From contig NZ_JASZYU010000004.1 of NCBI RefSeq assembly GCF_030316825.1, forward strand, positions 496,001 through 560,000: DNA of 64,000 nucleotides. Direction: 5' to 3'. Shown here in pieces: positions 19,333 to 29,733 of this stretch. Under the pieces are notes generated by a model. It was not told the DNA's origin. It saw nothing but the letters and a program-made list of their open reading frames with translations, and ran no database searches. This DNA is from Variovorax fucosicus (GTDB lineage Bacteria; Pseudomonadota; Gammaproteobacteria; Burkholderiales; Burkholderiaceae_C). The position numbers were made by a program, and so were the translations under genes. Position 1 is the first letter of the stretch, and each line of letters begins with the position of its first letter.

Positions 19333-20846
19333 GGCTCGAGCACCCCGCACGCCGCCGGCTGCTGAAAGCCGGCAGCCTGGTACTGCTGCTCGGCGTCCAG
19401 GAAATCGCACGCGGCGCCACCATCGTGGCGGTGCGCGTCTGGCCTGCGGCCGACTACACGCGCGTCACGATCGAATCCGATGGCCGCCTGCAAACGCAGC
19501 AGCTCGTGGTCGGCAGTCCGCCACGGCTCGCGGTTGACATCGAAGGCATCGAACTCAACCCCGCGCTGCGCGAGCTGGTCGGCAAGATCAAGCCCGGCGA
19601 CCCGTACATCAATGGCCTGCGCGTCGGGCAGAACGCGCCGACCGTGGTGCGCATCGTGTTCGACCTGAAGCAGGCCGTGGTGCCGCAGGTGTTCTCGCTG
19701 GCGCCGGTAGCAGCCTATCGGCACCGGCTGGTGCTCGACCTGTATCCGCAGCAGGCGGTCGATCCGATGGAAGCCCTCATCGCCGAGCGCCTGCGCGATG
19801 CGCCCGCCTCCACCGCGAAAGGCAATGCCGACACCGGCGTCGCCGGCATTGCACCGCGCGAGCTGTCGCGCCCCGGCGAGGCTCAGAACGCAACACGCGC
19901 GGCGCCGTCCGCTGTCGATCCCCTCGGCGAGTTGATGGCGCAGCAGTCGATGCGGCCCGGGCCGGCACTCTCCCCGCCCAGCGCAGGGCCGGGTCGCAAC
20001 AACTCGCCACCCACGCTGATCGCGCCACCAACGCTGCCCCCCGTGGTGGGCAACGCGCCGATGCGGCCGCAAACGCCGCCGGCCGCGCCTGCGGCCCCGA
20101 GCGTGGCCACCGCCAGCCGCACCGACCGCCTCATCATCGTGGCGCTCGACCCCGGCCACGGTGGTGAAGACCCGGGCGCCATCGGCCCCGCCGGCACGCG
20201 CGAAAAAGACATCGTGCTGCAGGTGGCGTACAAGCTTCGCGACCGCATCAACGCAAGCAGCATCGGCGGCAGCCCGATGCGTGCCTTTCTCACGCGTGAC
20301 GCCGACTTCTTCGTGCCGCTTGGCGTGCGCGTGCAGAAGGCGCGCCGCGTGCAAGCCGACCTGTTCGTGAGCATTCATGCCGACGCGTTCACCACGCCGG
20401 CCGCGCGCGGCGCCAGCGTGTTTGCGTTGAGCCAGGGCGGCGCTTCGAGCAGCGCCGCACGCTGGCTGGCCAACAAGGAAAACGAAGCCGACAAAGTCGG
20501 CGGCATCAATGTCGGCAGCCACGAGATGCAGGTGCAGCGCGCGCTGCTCGACATGAGCACCACGGCGCAGATCAACGACAGCCTGAGGCTTGGCAGCGCG
20601 ATGCTCGGCGAGATCCGCAACGTCGGGCGGCTCCACAAGGCCCAGGTCGAGCAGGCCGGCTTCGCGGTGCTGAAGGCGCCCGACATTCCGAGCGTGCTGG
20701 TCGAAACCGCATTCATCAGCAATCCCGAGGAAGAAGCCAACCTGCGCAGCGTCAGCTACCAGGACAACCTCGCCGATGCTCTCATGCGGGGCATTCATCG
20801 CTACTTTGCGCAGAATCCGCCGCTGGCGCGCAGCCGACAGCTGTAG
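19329..20846 (+). CDS. amiC: N-acetylmuramoyl-L-alanine amidase AmiC
   Basis: A 505-residue periplasmic zinc amidase that cleaves septal peptidoglycan during daughter-cell separation. The N-terminus ARRRLLKAG plus a hydrophobic run is a Tat-type signal. An AMIN domain spans about 35-135, a proline/alanine-rich linker about 150-255, and the Amidase_3 domain 265-500. Zinc ligands are H277 (DPGHGGED), E292 (REKDI) and H350 (SIHADAF); catalytic glutamate is E459 (VETAFISN). It is coupled to tsaE by ATGA overlap. Confidence 0.93.
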   Translation: MRLEHPARRRLLKAGSLVLLLGVQEIARGATIVAVRVWPAADYTRVTIESDGRLQTQQLVVGSPPRLAVDIEGIELNPALRELVGKIKPGDPYINGLRVGQNAPTVVRIVFDLKQAVVPQVFSLAPVAAYRHRLVLDLYPQQAVDPMEALIAERLRDAPASTAKGNADTGVAGIAPRELSRPGEAQNATRAAPSAVDPLGELMAQQSMRPGPALSPPSAGPGRNNSPPTLIAPPTLPPVVGNAPMRPQTPPAAPAAPSVATASRTDRLIIVALDPGHGGEDPGAIGPAGTREKDIVLQVAYKLRDRINASSIGGSPMRAFLTRDADFFVPLGVRVQKARRVQADLFVSIHADAFTTPAARGASVFALSQGGASSSAARWLANKENEADKVGGINVGSHEMQVQRALLDMSTTAQINDSLRLGSAMLGEIRNVGRLHKAQVEQAGFAVLKAPDIPSVLVETAFISNPEEEANLRSVSYQDNLADALMRGIHRYFAQNPPLARSRQL

Positions 20847-20967
20847 ACCGCACCAGCCCGCACACAGCCCGCGCCGTGTCGCGCAGCGACCCGCGGCAAA
20901 TGCCTACAAGCGGGCGCCCCCGCCTTCGCAGAATGGTTTCATCCATTCAAAACGAAAGGTGGATCCC

Positions 20968-21258
20968 ATGAAGACACGTCTCTGGATCACGGCAGCAGCC
21001 GCTACATCGGTCATTGCGCTGGCTGGCTGTGCCGCTGGCCCGAATCAACAGCTTGGCATCGGCGCTGGCGCTGTGGGTGGCGCACTGGTCGGAAACGCCA
21101 TTGGTGGCAACACCGCCTCGACCGTCGGCGGCGCTGCCATCGGCGGGTTGATCGGCAACGAAGTTGGCCGCAATGCCGACCAGCGCAACTACGACAACAG
21201 TCGCCGCGGCTACTACCCGAACAACGGTTACTACCCTAACAACGGCCCGCGCTATTGA
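20968..21258 (+). CDS. Glycine-zipper outer-membrane lipoprotein
   Basis: A 96-residue lipoprotein with lipobox LAGC (C21), then a glycine-zipper double segment (GAGAVGGALVGNAIGG and VGGAAIGGLIGNEVG), as in the OsmB/17-kDa antigen family. The C-terminus is rich in Y, N and P with a repeated YYPNNG unit. The family is linked to envelope stress, but a specific role cannot be assigned. An AAAGGTGG ribosome site precedes ATG 20968, and two hairpins follow the stop. Confidence 0.85.
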   Translation: MKTRLWITAAAATSVIALAGCAAGPNQQLGIGAGAVGGALVGNAIGGNTASTVGGAAIGGLIGNEVGRNADQRNYDNSRRGYYPNNGYYPNNGPRY

Positions 21259-21263
21259 GTTTT

Positions 21264-21284
21264 CAGGAGCCGTTCGGGCTCCTG
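21264..21284 (+). terminator. GC-rich hairpin after the glycine-zipper lipoprotein gene
   Basis: An 8-bp stem (CAGGAGCC, 21264-21271, with 21277-21284) begins 6 bases after the stop codon. It is followed by an A-rich spacer rather than T residues, so by itself it is probably an mRNA-end stabiliser placed before the stronger terminator. Confidence 0.5.
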
Positions 21285-21291
21285 GAAAGAA

Positions 21292-21320
21292 AAAGGCGTG
21301 TCATCGACACGCCTTTTTTT
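21292..21320 (+). terminator. Rho-independent terminator
   Basis: An A-rich lead, an 8-bp stem GGCGTGTC/GACACGCC with a 3-base loop (21295-21313), and seven T residues (21314-21320). It is a classical intrinsic terminator for the lipoprotein gene. Confidence 0.9.
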
Positions 21321-21341
21321 GTTGAAGAGGATGCTTGCAGC

Positions 21342-21530
21342 TCAGGCGGAAGGCCGCGCCGCAGCCGCAGCCATGGCCAGAAAGGTTTGCGTCATCGCCA
21401 TCGCGCGCGTCGACCACCGGTGGTTGGACGGATGGTCGTCTTCCGGCACTGGCAGCGGCAGGCGAATGGCAGAGCCGATGTGCTCGAGCAGATCGGCGTA
21501 TTCGGCGCTGTCGGTATGGGGTGATTGCAT
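21342..21530 (-). CDS. Small hypothetical protein (doubtful)
   Basis: A 62-residue reading frame from ATG 21530, beginning MQSPHTDSAEYADLLEH and ending in an alanine-rich tail. The composition looks protein-like (acidic amphipathic start, PEDDHPSNHRW in the middle), and it fills most of the gap between a terminator and dedA. No ribosome-binding site is obvious and I recognise no family. An alternative is a non-coding spacer. Confidence 0.35.
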   Translation of the reverse strand: MQSPHTDSAEYADLLEHIGSAIRLPLPVPEDDHPSNHRWSTRAMAMTQTFLAMAAAAARPSA

Positions 21531-21665
21531 GGTGTCGATGCTACGCACTGGAAGCCGGCGCGCAACTGGCCGCACGGCATAGGAAGTCGAGTCCGCGGCA
21601 GTAAGTCACTGAATCACGTGCGATCAGCGCACACGGCGGCGCGATATGGCTGCGCGATACGGAAT

Positions 21666-22325
21666 TCAGGGCGCTGCTCCCGCGCCGCGCTCGGCCCGCC
21701 CCGCACGCCAGGCGCCGAACAGCGCGATCAGCCCCGGCACGAAGATCAGCGCCCAGATGATCTTGTCCAGGTGCTCTCGTACGAATGGCAGATTGCCGAA
21801 GAAGTAGCCGGCGGTCGCGATGCCCAGCACCCAGATCAGAGCGCCGATCACGTTGTATGCGGTGAATCTGGAGCGGCTCATGTCGGCCACGCCCGCCACG
21901 AACGGCGCAAACGTGCGAATGAACGGCATGAAGCGCGCGAGAACCACGGTGATGGCGCCGTACCGCTCGTAGAACGCGTGCGCCTGATCGAATGCCTTGC
22001 GGTTGAAGAAGCGCGAGCTCTCCCACTGGAACACCTTGGGCCCGATGTAGCGGCCGATGCTGAAGTTGCACTGGTCCCCGAGAATCGCCGCGGCGATCAG
22101 CACCGCGCACGCGATAGGAAAACTCATCAGTCCCACACCGCACAGTGCACCGACGATGAACAGCAGCGAGTCACCCGGCAGGAACGGCATCACCACCACG
22201 CCGGTTTCGACGAACACGATCAGGAACAGCAGCGCATACACCCAGGGGCCATAGGCGGTCACGAAGGCTTCGAGGTGTTTGTCGACATGCAGGATGAAGT
22301 CGACGAGAAAGCTGATGAGTTCCAT
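21666..22325 (-). CDS. DedA-family (SNARE-associated/VTT) membrane protein
   Basis: A 219-residue DedA protein with about five hydrophobic segments. Family motifs are FVETGVVVMPFLPGDSLLF, GDQCNFSIGRYIG, RFMPFIRTFAPFVAGVADM and the conserved arginine-containing helix before it. DedA proteins support membrane integrity, and some recycle undecaprenyl phosphate or flip phosphatidylethanolamine. It is divergent from mutL with 79 bases between starts. Its substrate is not shown. Confidence 0.9.
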   Translation of the reverse strand: MELISFLVDFILHVDKHLEAFVTAYGPWVYALLFLIVFVETGVVVMPFLPGDSLLFIVGALCGVGLMSFPIACAVLIAAAILGDQCNFSIGRYIGPKVFQWESSRFFNRKAFDQAHAFYERYGAITVVLARFMPFIRTFAPFVAGVADMSRSRFTAYNVIGALIWVLGIATAGYFFGNLPFVREHLDKIIWALIFVPGLIALFGAWRAGRAERGAGAAP

Positions 22326-22392
22326 GGGCGCCGATTATCCTTGCCCGCACGACGCCGATTGGCCCGCGGTGTGCCCGATGCCCGGCCGCTCC

Positions 22393-22404
22393 TAAAATCC
22401 CGCC
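22393..22404 (+). promoter_or_regulatory. -10-like box directly before mutL
   Basis: TAAAAT (22393-22398) lies 6 bases before GTG 22405. The arrangement predicts transcription start close to the start codon and little or no leader. No Shine-Dalgarno is visible. The -35 element is weak. Confidence 0.45.
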
Positions 22405-24234
<1,830 letters not shown>

Positions 24235-24350
24235 CACGGGGAAACCTTTGTCAGCGAAAGGGCGGGCACGGGCGTTGCATGGCTTCGTTCGCGGCTTTTG
24301 CTGGCTGGCCGCAGGAACTTCCGAGCCAGCCTGCTCTCCTTCTGGCACCC

Positions 24351-25262
24351 ATGAAACGTTGGTCCCTGTTCGCTTCGGCCACCGCTGCCCTCGCTTTGCT
24401 CGCGGGAGGCTGCTCCACCCTCGATGAGCGTCAGCGCGAGTGGATTTTCCAGCCGAGCGACATGAGCTGGGGCAATAGCGCCGACCAGACGGCCGGGATG
24501 GAAGACGTCTGGATCGACTTCAAGTCCTCCCTGACCGGCGAGCCGGCCCGCCTGCACGGGCTCTGGCTCGGCGGCGCACCGGAATCGGCCGACACCCCCG
24601 TGCTGCTCTACCTGCACGGCGCGCGCTACAACGTGGCCGGCTCGGCCCCTCGCATCCGGCGCATGCATGAGCTCGGTTTCTCGGTGCTGGCGGTCGATTA
24701 CCGCGGTTTCGGCAAGAGCACCAAGGAACTGCCGTCCGAGGAATCGGCCCGCGAAGACGCCCGGGCAGCCTGGGCATGGCTCGCCGCGCGGCACCCCGAG
24801 CAACGCCGTTACATCTTCGGACATTCGCTCGGCGGCGCCATCGGCATCGACCTCGCAGCCCATGTGAAGGACGAAAGCGGCACCATCGTCGAAGGCACGT
24901 TCACCTCGATCTCCGACGTGGTCAGCAGTTTCAAGTGGGGCTGGCTGCCGTTCGGCCCTTTCATCACCCAGCGCTTCGAGTCGCTGAACAAGGTCAAGGA
25001 CATCGGTGCGCCGCTGCTGGTGGTGCATGGCGCGCTCGACAACCTGATCCGGCCGGAGCTCGGCCGCAAGCTCTATGACGCGGCCACCGTGCCCAAGCTG
25101 TTCGTGCTCGTGAAGGGTGGCTCGCACCACAGCACCAACACGGTGGGCGAGCAGCAGTACAAGGCCGCGCTGGAGCAGTTCTTCCGGCTGAAGCCGCCTG
25201 CCCTCGAACCGCCAACGCTCACGGCCCGCCAGCGCTTCCTGCGCACACGCCTGCGCGGCTGA
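24351..25262 (+). CDS. Alpha/beta-hydrolase lipoprotein
   Basis: A 303-residue serine hydrolase with a lipoprotein signal (LLAGGC, C21), so probably membrane-anchored in the envelope. The fold is like that of BEM46/ABHD-type hydrolases: [10 protein letters not shown] oxyanion segment, nucleophile elbow GHSLGG, acid in VHGALDNLI and histidine in KGGSHHS. ATG 24351 is the only start that gives a proper lipobox; a longer in-frame extension is not convincing. It sits between mutL and miaA on the same strand. The substrate is unknown. Confidence 0.85.
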   Translation: MKRWSLFASATAALALLAGGCSTLDERQREWIFQPSDMSWGNSADQTAGMEDVWIDFKSSLTGEPARLHGLWLGGAPESADTPVLLYLHGARYNVAGSAPRIRRMHELGFSVLAVDYRGFGKSTKELPSEESAREDARAAWAWLAARHPEQRRYIFGHSLGGAIGIDLAAHVKDESGTIVEGTFTSISDVVSSFKWGWLPFGPFITQRFESLNKVKDIGAPLLVVHGALDNLIRPELGRKLYDAATVPKLFVLVKGGSHHSTNTVGEQQYKAALEQFFRLKPPALEPPTLTARQRFLRTRLRG

Positions 25263-25390
25263 GCCCGGGCGCCAATGGGCGCCGCGCGGCTGCGTGCCGC
25301 CTTTGTTACGCTCGGGTGGATGCTCTCCACTGTCGCACCGGCCGCCCCCTCCTTGCGCCACGCGCGCTTCGGCGCCGTCCGCGCCCAGCC

Positions 25391-26326
25391 GTGAACACCC
25401 CCTGGCTCGGCATTGCAGGCCCGACCGCCTGCGGCAAGACGGCGGCTGCGCTGGCCCTGGCACGCGTGCGTCCGGTCGAAATCGTCAGCGTCGATTCGGC
25501 ACTGGTCTATCGCGGCATGGACATCGGCACGGCCAAGCCGAGCGCGGCCGAGCTGGCCGAAGTGCCGCACCACCTGATCGACATCCGCGACCCGAGCGAG
25601 AGCTACAACGCCGCCGCCTTCGTGGCCGACGCGAGGCGGCTGATCGGCGAGATCCGCGCGCGCGGCCGGCTGCCGCTGCTGGTGGGCGGCACCATGCTGT
25701 ACTTCAAGGCGCTGATCGACGGCATCGACCCGATGCCGGCAGCCGACCCCGCCGTGCGCGCGCAGCTCGATGCCGAAGGCGCCGCGCACGGCTGGCCGGC
25801 GATGCACGCGAGGCTGGCCGAGGTCGACCCTGTGACCGCGGCCCGGCTCGCGCCCAACGACAGCCAGCGCATCCAGCGTGCGCTCGAGGTGTGGCATGCG
25901 AGCGGCCAGCCGCTCTCGCACTTTCATGCCGCAAAAGCGATGGCAACCGACGCCCATTCAACGGGCGCCGCAGCCATTCTTTCCCTCGAGCCCACGGATC
26001 GCGCGTGGTTGCACGCGCGCATCGCGCAGCGCTTCGACACGATGCTCGCGGCCGGTTTCCTCGACGAGGTGCGCGCGCTGCGAGCGCGTGGCGATCTGCA
26101 ACCCGACATGCCGTCGATGCGCTGCGTCGGCTACCGCCAGGCTCTCGAGTTTCTGGAGGGCCATGGTTCGATGACCGAACTGCGCGAGCGCGGCATCGCC
26201 GCCACGCGCCAACTGGCCAAGCGCCAGATCACCTGGCTGCGCAGCATGCCGACCCGCCGCGTGATCGCAGCCGACGCACCGGATGCGGTGGCGCAACTCG
26301 TGCAGGCCGCGCAGGGCATCGAATGA
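25391..26326 (+). CDS. miaA: tRNA dimethylallyltransferase MiaA
   Basis: A 311-residue enzyme that adds the isopentenyl group to A37 of tRNAs reading UNN codons. The P-loop is [14 protein letters not shown], with cysteine replacing the usual serine. [18 protein letters not shown] and [11 protein letters not shown] are family blocks, as is [18 protein letters not shown] 25391 gives the standard N-terminus. An in-frame GTG at 25316, which follows a TACGCT box, would add 25 arginine-rich residues unlike the family. The stop overlaps the next gene (ATGA). Confidence 0.93.
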   Translation: MNTPWLGIAGPTACGKTAAALALARVRPVEIVSVDSALVYRGMDIGTAKPSAAELAEVPHHLIDIRDPSESYNAAAFVADARRLIGEIRARGRLPLLVGGTMLYFKALIDGIDPMPAADPAVRAQLDAEGAAHGWPAMHARLAEVDPVTAARLAPNDSQRIQRALEVWHASGQPLSHFHAAKAMATDAHSTGAAAILSLEPTDRAWLHARIAQRFDTMLAAGFLDEVRALRARGDLQPDMPSMRCVGYRQALEFLEGHGSMTELRERGIAATRQLAKRQITWLRSMPTRRVIAADAPDAVAQLVQAAQGIE

Positions 26327-26970
26327 GCCTTCAGATCCAGAACCTCGGCAAGCACTACGGTGAAGCCGCCGTGTTCGAGCACGTGTCGCTCGAAGTCGCG
26401 GCGGGCGAATTCGTCGCGATCGTCGGAGAGTCGGGCGTCGGCAAATCGACGCTGCTCAACTGCATGGCCGGCCTCGACAGCTGGGATGCCGGCACGGTGC
26501 GGCATGACGGCATCGACCTCGGCACACTCGACGATGAGGCGCGTGCGCTCTGGCGCCGACGCCATGTGGGCTTCGTGTTCCAGGCCTTCCATGTGCTGCC
26601 GCACCTCGACGTGGCGCAGAACGTGGCACTGCCGTTGATGCTGCTGGGCCAGCACGACGAGGCGCGCGTGCAACGCATGCTTGCTGTCGTCGGCCTCGAG
26701 GGGCTCGGCAGCCGGCTGCCACAACAGTTGTCGGGCGGGCAGTTGCAGCGTGTGGCGATCGCGCGGGCGCTGGTGCATCGACCCGGCCTGCTGCTTGCCG
26801 ATGAACCCACCGGCAACCTCGACCCGACCACAGCCGCGCGCGTGATGGATGTGCTGGCCGCGCAGGTGCGCGAGCACAACACATCGCTGGTGCTGGTGAC
26901 GCATTCCGAGGCGGCCGCGGCCAGGGCCGACCGGGTGCTGCATTTGAGCGCCGACGGCATCGCGCCCTGA
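26323..26970 (+). CDS. LolD-like ABC transporter ATPase
   Basis: A 215-residue ATPase of the MacB/LolD/FtsE class, which drives FtsX-type mechanotransmitter permeases. Walker A is GESGVGKST, the Q-loop [13 protein letters not shown], the signature [15 protein letters not shown] and Walker [13 protein letters not shown]. It is coupled to miaA (ATGA). No permease is adjacent. The nearest suitable partner is the two-domain FtsX-type permease at 30981-33554, four kilobases away, so pairing is inferred. Confidence 0.88.
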   Translation: MSLQIQNLGKHYGEAAVFEHVSLEVAAGEFVAIVGESGVGKSTLLNCMAGLDSWDAGTVRHDGIDLGTLDDEARALWRRRHVGFVFQAFHVLPHLDVAQNVALPLMLLGQHDEARVQRMLAVVGLEGLGSRLPQQLSGGQLQRVAIARALVHRPGLLLADEPTGNLDPTTAARVMDVLAAQVREHNTSLVLVTHSEAAAARADRVLHLSADGIAP

Positions 26971-27162
26971 GCTCTTTTTAGGCGCCGACACCGGTCGCCA
27001 GGGCCCGCAGAAGACGCCCCGGTCAGGCGATGAACCCAAAAGTAAGTCGAACGAATTACGGTCGTCCGAAAAAGTCAAGAAATATTTTTCAAAAGTTGTG
27101 CAACAGTCATTCAGAAACGCTTTGTGACATTCATACTCGGGGCTAGACAGCAGGAAATCGAT
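26971..27162. other. AT-rich intergenic leader
   Basis: This 192-base gap is clearly AT-richer than its surroundings between about 27040 and 27130, with runs such as GAAATATTTTTCAAAAG. It probably holds the promoter of the hypothetical gene that follows. No consensus -35/-10 pair at proper spacing is convincing. Confidence 0.4.
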
Positions 27163-27603
27163 ATGCCCAGCTTGCGTGAGGAATACCGCGAAGTCACAGA
27201 CGCCCTTGAAAAGGCGTATCTGGCGGACAAGGCTGCCTACGAAATCCTGCCGCGCCGCAGCAAGGATTTCTGGGCGCTGCAGCCGCCGCAATCGTGGCCG
27301 ACCGCACCTGAATTCAAGGACTGGTTCATGGCCCGGCTGGCATTGCTGGAAGCCGAACAGCGTGTGATCAAGATGCTGCGCGCGCGCTGCGAACTGATTC
27401 GCCACCACCTCGGCCGCGCCACCAGCCCGTTGCATCAGCGCACCGCGAACTACCCGGCCTACGTTGAGCAGATCGTCGACACCGTGCCCGACGACCTGCA
27501 TCTGGCCGACTACCTGCGCATGCCGCAGGTCGGCGGCGAGCTGCCCGCTGCGGCAGCAGCCACCGCAACGACGCCTGCCCGCCCGGTCGCGCAGGCGCAC
27601 TGA
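27163..27603 (+). CDS. Hypothetical helical protein
   Basis: A 146-residue soluble protein that I do not recognise. It is mostly helix-forming and charged in its first 120 residues (LREEYREVTDALEKAYL, RLALLEAEQRVIKMLRAR), with a conserved-looking block KDFWALQPPQSWP, and ends in a low-complexity Ala/Thr/Pro tail. ATG 27163 is chosen because AGGA lies about 9 bases upstream; an in-frame start at 27124 is less likely. The convergent flavin reductase gene is 16 bases away. Confidence 0.7.
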   Translation: MPSLREEYREVTDALEKAYLADKAAYEILPRRSKDFWALQPPQSWPTAPEFKDWFMARLALLEAEQRVIKMLRARCELIRHHLGRATSPLHQRTANYPAYVEQIVDTVPDDLHLADYLRMPQVGGELPAAAAATATTPARPVAQAH

Positions 27604-27619
27604 CCGGCGCTCGGCCCGC

Positions 27620-28252
27620 TCAGCGCGGGCGCCACATCCGGAACCGCTGTTCCGGCCCGATCTCGAAGTAGTCCGCCGGCCCGCCGCCGCGCAGGATCGG
27701 CCGTGCGGCAGCAGTGTCGTAAACGCCGTCTTTCAGCAATGCGCGGTCGATGTGCACCGCCACCACTTCGCCCAGCACCATCCACGTGTCGACCGGCGCA
27801 CCGTCGGCGCCCTGCAGCTGGAACGACTGCGTGAGCCGGCATTCGAACGCCACCGGGCTTTCGGCCACGCGCGGCGGTGCAACCAGCCGCGAGGGTGCCT
27901 GGGTCAAACCGGCCAGTTCGAACTCGTTGACCTCGGGCGGCACAGCCGCACAACTCGCGTTCATCTGCTCGGCCAGCGGGCGTGTGGCGAGGTTCCACAC
28001 GAACTCGCGCGTCTGCTGCACGTTGCGCACCGTGTCCTTGTAGCCGATGCTCGCAAAACCGACGATCGGCGGCGTGTAGTTGAAGCCGTTGAAGAAGCTG
28101 TAGGGCGCGAGGTTCACGCCGCCATCGGCCCCGCGCGACGAGATCCAGCCGATCGGACGCGGGCCGACGATGGCGTTGAACGGGTCGTGCGGCAGGCCAT
28201 GGCCCAGCCGCGGTTCGTAGAAATGCATTTCGGTGTGCGTCATCTCGTTCAT
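27620..28252 (-). CDS. Flavin reductase-like (FMN-binding split-barrel) protein
   Basis: A 210-residue protein of the flavin reductase/DIM6-NTAB family. The typical beginning PFNAIVGPRPIGWISS, then GVNLAPYSFFNGFNYTPP and VGFASIGYKDT, forms the FMN site. Members reduce flavin for partner monooxygenases or act on FMN themselves; no partner is adjacent. ATG 28252 overlaps the stop of the PLP-enzyme gene (ATGA), so the two are co-translated. Confidence 0.88.
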   Translation of the reverse strand: MNEMTHTEMHFYEPRLGHGLPHDPFNAIVGPRPIGWISSRGADGGVNLAPYSFFNGFNYTPPIVGFASIGYKDTVRNVQQTREFVWNLATRPLAEQMNASCAAVPPEVNEFELAGLTQAPSRLVAPPRVAESPVAFECRLTQSFQLQGADGAPVDTWMVLGEVVAVHIDRALLKDGVYDTAAARPILRGGGPADYFEIGPEQRFRMWRPR

Positions 28253-29214
28253 GCCCCGCCCAACAGCGCCGCATAACGCGCCAGGTCGACATTGCCGCCG
28301 CTCACGATGACGCCGACGCGGGCCCCGCGAATCGCATCGCCTGCCGCACAGGCCGCGGCAAACGCCAGGCAGCCGGTCGGCTCGACCACCATCTTCATGC
28401 GCTCGGCAAAGAAGCGCATCGCATCGACCAGCTGTGCATCGCTGACCGTCAGGATGTCGGTGATGTCGCGCCGGATGATGCCGAAGGTGTAGTGGCCGAG
28501 GTGCTGCGTCTGGGCACCGTCGGCGATGGTTTTCGGGGTCTCGATGTGCACGATCTCGCCCTTGCGCAGCGACTGCTGGCCATCGTTGCCGGCTTCCGGC
28601 TCGACGCCGTACACCGCGCATTGCGGCGCCAGCGCCCGCGCAGCCAGTGCACTGCCGCTCGTGAGGCCGCCGCCGCCCAGGCACACATAGAGCGCGTCGA
28701 GCGGGCCGGCCTCCTCGATCAGTTCCTTCACCGCCGTGCCCTGCCCCGCGATCACGTCGGGATGGTCGTACGGCGGGATCAGCGTCATGCCGCGCTCTTC
28801 GGCAAGCCGCTTCGTGAGCGCCTCGCGGTCTTCGGTGAAGCGGTCGTACAGCACCACTTCGGCACCGTAGCCGCGCGTGGCGGCGAGCTTGGCCGCGGGC
28901 GCATCGTGCGGCATCACGATCACGGCCGGCATGCCGAGCAGCCGCGCCGACAGCGCCACGGCCTGCGCGTGGTTGCCCGACGAGAAGGCGATCGCGCCGG
29001 CCTTGCGCTGGCCGGCATCGAACTTCGACAACGCGTTGAACGCGCCGCGGAACTTGAAGGCGCCCATGCGCTGGAAGTTCTCGCACTTGAAGTAGAACTG
29101 CGCACCCTGGCGCGCATCGGCCGTGGCCGAACGCAGCACAGGCGTGCGGTGGGCATGGCCCTCGAGCCGCGCGGCGGCGGCGACAACATCGTCGTAGGTT
29201 GGGAGCTGGAGCAT
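28249..29214 (-). CDS. PLP-dependent threonine/serine dehydratase or racemase family enzyme
   Basis: A 321-residue fold-type II PLP enzyme. K54 in GAFKFRGA is the PLP lysine, SSGNHAQ binds the cofactor phosphate side, and GGGGLTSG is the phosphate loop. It lacks the C-terminal ACT domains of biosynthetic IlvA, so it resembles catabolic threonine ammonia-lyase, serine racemase or 3-hydroxyaspartate dehydratase. ATG 29214 is preferred over TTG 29220. It is coupled to the flavin reductase gene downstream. The exact substrate is open. Confidence 0.88.
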   Translation of the reverse strand: MLQLPTYDDVVAAAARLEGHAHRTPVLRSATADARQGAQFYFKCENFQRMGAFKFRGAFNALSKFDAGQRKAGAIAFSSGNHAQAVALSARLLGMPAVIVMPHDAPAAKLAATRGYGAEVVLYDRFTEDREALTKRLAEERGMTLIPPYDHPDVIAGQGTAVKELIEEAGPLDALYVCLGGGGLTSGSALAARALAPQCAVYGVEPEAGNDGQQSLRKGEIVHIETPKTIADGAQTQHLGHYTFGIIRRDITDILTVSDAQLVDAMRFFAERMKMVVEPTGCLAFAAACAAGDAIRGARVGVIVSGGNVDLARYAALLGGA

Positions 29215-29301
29215 GGGCAACGCGGGCGGGTGGAAAAGTGCTGCCGACGATAGCCCATTGCGCCGCGCGGCGAGCGCCCTTCAAAAAATGCCCGGCGCCG
29301 C

Positions 29302-29328
29302 TGTCGAAACAAGCGGTGCCGGCACGTC
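29302..29328 (+). promoter_or_regulatory. Predicted ECF42-type sigma-factor promoter
   Basis: TGTCGA (29302-29307) and CGTC (29325-29328) are separated by 17 bases, upstream of the DGPF gene. As I recall, ECF42 sigma factors recognise a TGTCGA -35 element with a CGTC-like -10. The downstream genes encode the DGPF protein and the ECF42-type sigma factor, so this would be an autoregulated promoter. The leader from here to ATG 29377 is about 40 bases and ends in AGGAG. Confidence 0.6.
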
Positions 29329-29376
29329 ATGGAGGCGAGCCATACTGCTCGCAACCTCTTTGATCAGGAGTACCCC

Positions 29377-29733
29377 ATGCAATACATGCTGATGTTCTAC
29401 GTGACCCCCGACGACCTCGCCAAGTACGGCGACGAACGGGCCGATGCCCACAAGGCCAGCTGGATGGCCTATGTGGGTGCGATCTCCCAGTCGGGCATCA
29501 CGCTCAGCGGCGAGGGGCTGTTGCCGCCCTCCACCGCCACCTCGCTGCGCGTGCGCGGCGACAAGCGCCAGGTGCAGGACGGTCCCTTCGCCGACACCAA
29601 GGAACAGCTCGGCGGCTACTTCATCATCGAAGTGCCGCACCTCGATGCCGCGCTCGAATGGGCGGCACGTGCGCCTTGCGCCTCGACCGGCGGGGTCGAA
29701 GTACGGCCCGTGATGCCGCGCGAGTCGATGTGA
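29377..29733 (+). CDS. YCII-related DGPF-domain protein
   Basis: A 118-residue protein of the YCII/DGPF family, small dimeric alpha-beta barrels. The eponymous motif is VQDGPFADTKEQLGGYF, and a conserved histidine is in VPHLDAALEWA. Such proteins are the characteristic genomic partners of ECF42 sigma factors, but their biochemical activity is not known. A strong AGGAG lies before ATG 29377. The stop overlaps the sigma-factor GTG start. Confidence 0.9.
   Translation: MQYMLMFYVTPDDLAKYGDERADAHKASWMAYVGAISQSGITLSGEGLLPPSTATSLRVRGDKRQVQDGPFADTKEQLGGYFIIEVPHLDAALEWAARAPCASTGGVEVRPVMPRESM

Noticed and set aside
25316-25390. Earlier GTG start for miaA next to a TACGCT box
   Set aside because: The added 25 residues are arginine-rich and unlike MiaA; GTG 25391 gives the normal N-terminus. 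The box may still mark the promoter.
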